Source of the DNA: Hypsibius dujardini
Taxonomy: Eukaryota > Tardigrada > Eutardigrada > Parachela > Hypsibiidae
Direction: 5' to 3'
DNA length: 39,896 nt
NCBI GenBank assembly: GCA_001579985.1
Contig: LRSR01014955.1
Span: 1 to 39,896, forward strand
Shown in pieces: positions 33,901-39,896 of this stretch (positions are counted from its first letter, which is position 1; every line of letters starts with the position of its first letter). Both the position numbers and the translations under genes were made by a program. The notes under the pieces are model-generated. The model was not told the DNA's origin, ran no database searches, and saw only the letters and a program-made list of their open reading frames with translations.

Positions 33901-34646
33901 GAAGATACCGCGACGGGAGCGTTTAATGATCAAGAAAGGTCCAACAAGTTCAAATATTACATATCTATCTACGCGATAATTGGCATATATCAACCCAACT
34001 TTATGTGTATTACATCGAAATATTTAACCAAATTTAAATTGATTGGCACGTGAACTGAACGGACAGTCTTCAATACGTATATAGAACTAAATTATCAATC
34101 AATCAGATTACTGGCAGGCTTTGTTTGTGCCAATGCAATTAAGTTGCAGAGGCAGGACCATTGAACCGGGATGAAATTCACGTTTAATTATTCATTTTCT
34201 CATTCATAAAAACAAAATAAAATAATTTTGTATACGTCACATATTTATATCGTATACTGTTTGTTCAGTTCCTTTCCAAAGAAAAAAGAAAAAATAAAAA
34301 AATAAAAAAACATTGCTATATCGTATATGTTACGTATATGCATTTATTCGGTGCCTACTGTTAACGCGAAATATTTTTGCGTGTTTCTCCATGCCGGAAA
34401 TGCCAAAATTTAAAGCTCGGAGTTTTCGGCCACCCTCACGAAGCAGAACAGGGTTTGATGCGCTAGTATATCGCGCGCTTGATCAAACGGAATACATTTT
34501 AGCAAAGAATGGATCAATAAAATCCTTTTCAAAGAAACAGTCACTACTGTTGGACCACGCCCAACAAGTCCTCATATCCAATCATCACAGCTATTTGACT
34601 CGATAATACCTTACTTACTTAGTAACTCTATCTACCCTATTAACCC
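33901..34646. other. Stretch between elements A and B, with a small uncertain ORF
   Basis: It should hold the 3' end of element A, but no copy of the putative 5' LTR sequence is seen. An A-rich tract lies at 34,280-34,310. A 71-codon frame from ATG 34,391 to 34,606 begins MPEMPKFKARSFRPPSRSRT. I do not recognise it and there is no further evidence that it is expressed. Confidence 0.4.
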
Positions 34647-34855
34647 TGTTCTGCTGCCACAGCTAATTACTTGATGTGTGTGCTATTTACTATCAATTCT
34701 CTAGTTAACACCTTACTATATAAGCAGATGTTTTACTAGTTATAAGCAGCAGTTTTACTTCTTCTTTCCTTTCTTCCAGTTTTCTTCTCTACTTATTCCT
34801 ACATTCAGTCTAATAAACTTGTTACCTACCAAACTTCCTGTTGGTAGACCTAACA
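34647..34855 (+). repeat. Putative 5' LTR of element B
   Basis: It begins TGTTCTGCTG and ends ACCTAACA, so the ends are TGTT...AACA. It contains TATATAAG at about 34,717, a CT-rich tract and AATAAA at about 34,812. The primer-binding-like TGGTTCCG begins three bases later. The 3' LTR lies outside the window, so the start cannot be confirmed. Confidence 0.45.
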
Positions 34856-34857
34856 AT

Positions 34858-34875
34858 TGGTTCCGAATAGCAGTG
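34858..34875 (+). other. Putative primer-binding site of element B
   Basis: TGGTTCCGAATAGCAGTG directly follows the putative LTR end, with TGG complementary to a tRNA CCA terminus. Both elements begin TGGTTCC, which suggests a related primer tRNA. Confidence 0.45.
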
Positions 34876-35158
34876 GCGACTAGATAAGGGAGTGCACGCC
34901 CTGTCTAGCTCGTGGAGTGACCTTTAGCAGCGATCGCGCCAGTTTTTCGAGGTCTCCTGTTTTTCTCACCGTTTGAAGGTACGAGTACGGTTATATACCG
35001 CGACGAATAGGCGGCCAGTTCGCTTTACGGAGTGTCTGGTTGGGCTCGAGAGTTGGTTGTAACTACTACTCATTGCTTTTGACGGGTGGCGTTAACAGTG
35101 TACCAAGAGATTTCTGGAGGTAAATTATTGCAAGGGGAAGAAGGGACGTCATCCCAAA

Positions 35159-38100
35159 ATGCCAAGTGACAACGAAACGGATAGTGGAAGCAGCGGAAAC
35201 GGCGGACGCGCACAGCAGCGGCAACTGCAGCGTCCTGCACCGCCATTGGCATCAACTTCAACGGCCGCTACAACCCAGGGGGGAGTCACGGTCAAGACAA
35301 TCGCAGACGCGGTGGTTACCCAGCAAAGTCAGATGGCAATTAGGGGACCAGTCGCAATGCCGAAATTCGGGAACAAGGATACCGAAGAAATCGGAATGTT
35401 TCTCCGACGCTACGAAATGGCAGGACATGCCAAGAAATGGACGGATGAGGATCTGCTGGCAATGCTGCCACTCTCCCTGGAGGAAGGAAGTGGAGCAGAG
35501 TACTGGTATGTACGGACCGTCATTCCAGGGACCTGGGCCGAGTTGAAAGACCTCATGTTGAAAAACTTTCGCCCACCAACCTTTTTGGAGTACCAACAAA
35601 AAGCATTGGCGAGAGGGGTCATGAAAGATACTGAGTCAATCAACACCTACTTCGAAGACGTGATGAAGCTTTACGATGTTCTTGAAAGCTTGGGAAAAGC
35701 ATTTACCGACTTGGAAAAAGCGGATAAACTAACTAGCGGACTTCACGGCAACCTGTTTCGTGACGTGACCATGATGGCTCCGACAACACCTCAAGATTTT
35801 CTGATCAAGTCCGGAAAAGCTATTGACATGGAAATCCGTGTGCAAAAGAAACCGCAGAGCTCGCGAGTAGAAATTTTGCCAAACGCTATTATCGACCCGG
35901 TCAGCCTGCACGGTGAGCAGCGACAGAACCGTGGAAACTATCGAGGAAATCACTTTGATCCGAATTACCAAGAAACGAAGGGGCGCTCTGGGCAACACAA
36001 CGGTGGAGAAAGATTTCGCGTCTACGACGACAGATTTCCATCTTTTCAGCCGGAGATTTACAAGCCGAAATCAGGCTGGGAAAGTGAGCGCCAGCAAAAC
36101 AGATATGAGGGACAAAGAAATGGATACGGACCGAACGATCGTGAGCGGCTAGACCAGTGGCAGGCGCCGAGAGGTCATGGCCGAGAAGTCTGGCCGAAAC
36201 AAAATTTTAACAGAGAAAACTGTGGCGGGCGATTCCAAAATGGACCGCAGTTTCAAGGACATAGGAACGGGCAGCAGTATGCGAATCAACAGGGCAGAAA
36301 CCAGTGGCAACGCGGATCCGGGGACAATAACCAACCGCCGGGAGGCCAACCACAACAGGTTCCACACAGAAACATGGGGGCGCCACAGGAGCCGCGAAAA
36401 GCCCCAGCCTGTTACAATTGTGGGGGACCGCATTTTAAAACACAGTGCACTCAACCAACAGTGGGAGGACCACAGGCCCGACAACAAGTCAACTTGGTAC
36501 AAGGAGTACAGGACATGGCAGATCTGTCAATCTTTGTTATTGAGTTTGGAATTAATGAGAACAACTACAACGCCATGACGCTGTCGGTGGCGGACCGATT
36601 AATCACCGGGGTATTAACCCAACGCGTGAAGTCCACTATTGGACTGAAAGCCATCACAGATCTAGGATTGGGAGATCTAATCGATGGCGAGCATCACTGG
36701 CAGCTCGAGCTGCCCGGAGCACCAATTTTTAGGGTAGTTGGAAAAGCTACCATCGACGTGAACATTTTTGGACAAGTATGGACCTTGGAAATGGAAATCA
36801 CGGACACAAAGCCGGAAGAGCGCGACATTTATTTGAGCTACGCAGACTCCTATATGATGCTGGAAGGTCGATTTTGTCAACGCAGATTGGAGAACATCAA
36901 CTACGATTGGATCGACCTCATGTGGCACAACACGACAAAAGCACCGATACAAGGGACCACAGGACCGGTGAGTGAGAACCTCCTAAATAACACGACAACA
37001 GGATCAGGAGTCGACCACTCGGTGGAGGGCAGCCCTGAATTAAACCGCGCGACAGAAAGTCTAGCAGTCTCAGAAGTAGAGATTGAGGACGTTCACGGAA
37101 GCCAGAAATCGGGAGTCGCAGACTCGGTGGAGGGCAATGAGAGGCAAGGGCAGAACCCTCCGGGCGTGAAGGACACAGCAGTGAGCATCGAAAACACCTC
37201 GAAAGCGATCTCTACCACAATGGAACATGTCGACCTCTCAGACCTGTTTGCAGTGACGGAGACGGTTGAAAAAGGATGTCAGACCGAAAAAGACAAACGT
37301 TGTTATCGATGTCAAGGGTCTGGGCACAAAGCACGAAACTGCAGACGAAACCCAAAAGTCAAACCAGAAACAGGAGTACCGGGGGATGTTTCTATCATCA
37401 GCGACGGCATGTTTTCAATACAAAACTACCATGAAAATCGACCGATGTTGGATTTGAAAATTGAGGGATATCCGGCGAAGTGCTTGTGGGACACGGGGTC
37501 ATGTGTATCAGCCGTATCCTCAGAGGTCATCAAACAGTTGGGGTTAGAACATCTGGTAGACCCGTTTCAAAAGTTTCAGCTACGGAGTGCGACCGGGCAC
37601 CAAGTGATGAGTGAAGGAGCAATACAACTGAAAGTGGATACATTCGGCCGACAAGCGAACCTTTTGGTACAGGTTTTTCGAGACATGCCCGGACAGTTAG
37701 ACATGATTCTTGGATGGCCGGATACGCGCCGGATTTTGGATCAACCAGGCAAAGGACAATTGGGAGGATTTTCAAAAAACCTCTATTCTAGCATGCAAGA
37801 AGCACGCAGAACGGCAGAGAAAGAAGACATCGTAGACCTATCACGATTGGAAAAGCCTTTCTCAACTATGTTTCCGAAAGAAGTTTTGTTCATGAGTTCT
37901 ACCATGCCGGGAGGGAATGACATCAAGAAGCCCAAGCTCGAATGTCCCTGCGGATACATGTCGGAATCGGAATATGAAAAAGTGCGGCATGGTGATGTGT
38001 GCATCGAAGCCATGAAAGCATGCAAGGAGATTCCACATTTCACATGCGACTGCGGAAACCGTTTTACGGGCAAATCTATCTGGCTAGCACATCGCAAGAT

Positions 38101-39896
38101 CTGCCATGGGGATAAGAAGCCATTTGTATGCCCAGTTAGGGGATGCTTCTTTGATGCGACAACATTTTGCCAAGCAATAGAGCATGCCAGATATCACCGA
38201 GAGTGGGATGCAAAACGGACAACACAAGTGGGCGAAATACTTTTGTGTTCCACGGTCGGTAATACTATTTCACAAAGCGCCGAACTGCAGAGCAAAAACC
38301 CACTTCTGAAGATTCACGAACTAAAGTACGGGACACATCTGGAACCAGAGCAGCTCTTCGCACTCAAGCGGCTCATCTTAAAATACGAGGACCTTTTTGG
38401 GACGGAAGAGATTCCCGTCGGTCAAGCAAAGATCAAGCCCATCGAATTCCATACAATCCCAGGAATCAAGCCAGTATGGCAACCTGTTCGCCGGTTGTGC
38501 AAGAAAGAAATGGAAATGGTGGACAAAGACATAAAACAGCAATGCAAAGACGGAAGGATGGAGCCGAGTCGCTCTCCTTGGCAAAGTCCAATTCATTTAG
38601 CACCAAAAGGACCTGATGCAAAACGTCTGGTGGGAGACTACAAAAAACTGAACGAGGTCCTGGTGGAGCCCAAGTACCCAATACCGCTGATCAGTGACGT
38701 TCTGGATCAACTTAGGGGGTCGAATTATTTCACAACGTTGGATTTGACATGCGGATTTCAACAATTACCAGTAGCCGAAAGTTCCAGAGACATCTTGTCC
38801 CTCACAACAACAAGCGGAACGTTCCGACCAAGAACTTTACCATACGGCACGAACTGCAGTGGAGCAATTTTTCAACAAACGATGATTCAAATTTTCGGAG
38901 ACCTGTTGGGGAAGCACCTGTCTGCAATTTACATCGATGATATGTCCCTTGGTCACGTAACGTTCCCTGAACATCTACATTCTTTGGAGCTGGTGTTTAT
39001 GCGGCTACGAGAAGCAAATCTAACACTACAAATAACTAAGTGCCGGTTTGCAATGCCGTCAGTGAAGTTACTGGGATTCATTTTGTCGCAAGAAGGAATC
39101 TCACAAGACCCGGAAAAGACAAGAGCGATCAAAGAGTATCCCACACCAACAACAGCAACAGCAGTTCGTGCATTTTACGGACTAGCTTCATTCTACCGCA
39201 TGTACATTCCAAAGTTTGCGGAGATTTCCAAACCCCTGACGCTACTCTACGCTGGAAAGGAGATCAAGAAGAATTCCAAAATCACTTGGGGGCCAGACCA
39301 GCAGAAGGCTTTCGAGACTTTGAAGGAGAGACTCACTACTTTTCCGTGTTTGGCCTACTTCCAAGATGAATTGGAAACATTCGTACACTGTGATGCAAGC
39401 AGCGTCGCATGTGGAGCAGTTCTCGCACAGAAACACGGAAAGTACCTTCGACCGGTAGCATTTGCCAGCCGAGCGTGGGTCGGACCAGAAAAGAATTTAT
39501 CTACGGTGGAAAAAGAGGCACTTTGCATCGTGTGGATTTCGGTGAAATGGCGCTCGTACTTAGTTTATCGGGAAGTGACCATAGTGACGGACCAGAAGTC
39601 ACTGACCTGGCTCTTTTCGCTGAAGACACCAAACGAGAAGCTAACACGGTGGGCAATTCTGCTTAGTCAATTCCGTTTCAAAATTGTTCATAAAAGCGGA
39701 GTACTCAACCGGGATGCCGACGCGCTCAGCCGTTACGCCGTGGGGGAGAACCCGTCGGACGCGGAAAATGTCATGAACGCAGAAGTGATGACCCTCGCGG
39801 AAATCGATATGCGAGTGGAACAGCTGAGCGACAAATTTTGCGGCGACTTGATTAGTTTCTTGGAAGGAAACACACAGAACCCTTCCGACAGACTCA
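35159..39896 (+). CDS. Gag-Pol polyprotein of element B, single reading frame, 3' incomplete
   Basis: This is the replication polyprotein of a Ty3/gypsy-like retrotransposon, 1579 residues up to the window edge. In order: a Gag capsid-like part (MPKFGNKDTEEIGMFL, residues about 70-250); a Gln/Asn/Arg-rich segment; zinc knuckle 1, CYNCGGPHFKTQC (418-430); a protease-like domain without DTG (about 473-560); an acidic Ser/Thr linker with a duplicated (D/A)xSVEG phrase; zinc knuckle 2, CYRCQGSGHKARNC (715-728); an active-type retropepsin, WDTGS (D778); a Cys/His zinc module (929-1013); RT with FTTLDLTCGFQQLPV and YIDD (1258-1261); then RNase H (HCDASS with D1412, STVEKEA, TDQKSL, NRDADALSR). Integrase is beyond the edge. 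Gag and Pol share one frame, so no frameshift or stop readthrough is needed in this part. The start is the first ATG after the leader. Confidence 0.92.
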   Translation, partial: MPSDNETDSGSSGNGGRAQQRQLQRPAPPLASTSTAATTQGGVTVKTIADAVVTQQSQMAIRGPVAMPKFGNKDTEEIGMFLRRYEMAGHAKKWTDEDLLAMLPLSLEEGSGAEYWYVRTVIPGTWAELKDLMLKNFRPPTFLEYQQKALARGVMKDTESINTYFEDVMKLYDVLESLGKAFTDLEKADKLTSGLHGNLFRDVTMMAPTTPQDFLIKSGKAIDMEIRVQKKPQSSRVEILPNAIIDPVSLHGEQRQNRGNYRGNHFDPNYQETKGRSGQHNGGERFRVYDDRFPSFQPEIYKPKSGWESERQQNRYEGQRNGYGPNDRERLDQWQAPRGHGREVWPKQNFNRENCGGRFQNGPQFQGHRNGQQYANQQGRNQWQRGSGDNNQPPGGQPQQVPHRNMGAPQEPRKAPACYNCGGPHFKTQCTQPTVGGPQARQQVNLVQGVQDMADLSIFVIEFGINENNYNAMTLSVADRLITGVLTQRVKSTIGLKAITDLGLGDLIDGEHHWQLELPGAPIFRVVGKATIDVNIFGQVWTLEMEITDTKPEERDIYLSYADSYMMLEGRFCQRRLENINYDWIDLMWHNTTKAPIQGTTGPVSENLLNNTTTGSGVDHSVEGSPELNRATESLAVSEVEIEDVHGSQKSGVADSVEGNERQGQNPPGVKDTAVSIENTSKAISTTMEHVDLSDLFAVTETVEKGCQTEKDKRCYRCQGSGHKARNCRRNPKVKPETGVPGDVSIISDGMFSIQNYHENRPMLDLKIEGYPAKCLWDTGSCVSAVSSEVIKQLGLEHLVDPFQKFQLRSATGHQVMSEGAIQLKVDTFGRQANLLVQVFRDMPGQLDMILGWPDTRRILDQPGKGQLGGFSKNLYSSMQEARRTAEKEDIVDLSRLEKPFSTMFPKEVLFMSSTMPGGNDIKKPKLECPCGYMSESEYEKVRHGDVCIEAMKACKEIPHFTCDCGNRFTGKSIWLAHRKICHGDKKPFVCPVRGCFFDATTFCQAIEHARYHREWDAKRTTQVGEILLCSTVGNTISQSAELQSKNPLLKIHELKYGTHLEPEQLFALKRLILKYEDLFGTEEIPVGQAKIKPIEFHTIPGIKPVWQPVRRLCKKEMEMVDKDIKQQCKDGRMEPSRSPWQSPIHLAPKGPDAKRLVGDYKKLNEVLVEPKYPIPLISDVLDQLRGSNYFTTLDLTCGFQQLPVAESSRDILSLTTTSGTFRPRTLPYGTNCSGAIFQQTMIQIFGDLLGKHLSAIYIDDMSLGHVTFPEHLHSLELVFMRLREANLTLQITKCRFAMPSVKLLGFILSQEGISQDPEKTRAIKEYPTPTTATAVRAFYGLASFYRMYIPKFAEISKPLTLLYAGKEIKKNSKITWGPDQQKAFETLKERLTTFPCLAYFQDELETFVHCDASSVACGAVLAQKHGKYLRPVAFASRAWVGPEKNLSTVEKEALCIVWISVKWRSYLVYREVTIVTDQKSLTWLFSLKTPNEKLTRWAILLSQFRFKIVHKSGVLNRDADALSRYAVGENPSDAENVMNAEVMTLAEIDMRVEQLSDKFCGDLISFLEGNTQNPSDRL
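37943..38197 (+). other. Cys/His zinc-binding module between protease and RT (element B)
   Basis: The pattern is CxCG-x15-C-x14-CxC-x12-H-x3-CH, followed by a C2H2 finger C-x4-C-x12-H-x3-H (CPVRGC...HARYH). Element A has the same layout with the same 16-residue gap from the first CxC to the next Cys and an identical C-x4-C-x12-H-x3-H finger. Standard Ty3/gypsy pols have only a short linker here. A nucleic-acid binding role is inference. Confidence 0.75.

Larger units (their letters stand above)
34647..39896 (+). mobile_element. Ty3/gypsy-like LTR retrotransposon B (runs off the window)
   Basis: Putative LTR, primer-binding site and leader are followed by a continuous gag-pol frame that is still open at the window end. 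Domain order (Gag, protease, RT, RNase H) is Ty3/gypsy-like. No stop or frameshift is visible over 4.7 kb, in contrast to element A, so it is probably young or active. Integrase and the 3' LTR should lie to the right. Confidence 0.88.

Noticed and set aside
1-39896. CRISPR arrays, tRNA or rRNA genes
   Set aside because: Repeats seen are microsatellites, inverted repeats or transposon ends. No spacer-repeat pattern, and no cloverleaf or rRNA motif, was recognised by eye.

Overview
This is nuclear DNA of an invertebrate animal. Genes are split by GT-AG introns of roughly 200 to 1900 bases, there is abundant AT-rich intergenic sequence, and I see no bacterial-style operons. The gene families (GT11, GT31, GT32 and GT92 glycosyltransferases) together with Ty3/gypsy and Tc1/mariner elements suggest a metazoan, possibly an ecdysozoan. 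The species cannot be fixed from sequence alone.

The left half (about 230-21,760) is a cluster of five glycosyltransferase genes or domains, all on the + strand: an alpha-1,2-fucosyltransferase-like GT11 (232-1957, two exons), a beta-1,3-galactosyltransferase-like GT31 (10,496-15,061, three exons), a second GT11 (15,114-17,438, three exons), a GT92/DUF23-type enzyme (about 19,218-20,270) and a GT32 enzyme (20,823-21,755). Exon joins were inferred from splice signals, matching codon phase and family motifs. All look like Golgi/secretory type II or signal-bearing enzymes. GT31 and the second GT11 are only about 50 bases apart. A phase-compatible intron could fuse them into one 702-residue enzyme, and their predicted reactions (add Gal beta-1,3, then Fuc alpha-1,2) would be consecutive steps.

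Between these genes lie a decayed Tc1/mariner element (2042-3346), two foldback/MITE-like inverted repeats near 5.0-5.9 kb, a hairpin repeat at 12.2-12.4 kb, several degenerate tandem repeats, and a CAGA-type microsatellite at 22.2-23.0 kb.

The right half (about 23.6 kb to the end) is retrotransposon territory. Element A (about 24.0-33.9 kb) is a decayed Ty3/gypsy-like element with gag, protease, RT, RNase H, integrase and an env-like region. A second Tc1/mariner element (31,208-32,463, TA target duplication) is inserted in the env-like region. Element B (putative LTR from about 34,647, ORF 35,159 to the window edge) is an intact gag-pol in one reading frame. A and B share an unusual Cys/His zinc-binding module between protease and RT. 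B also carries a second zinc knuckle plus protease unit whose upstream copy lacks the catalytic Asp-Thr-Gly.
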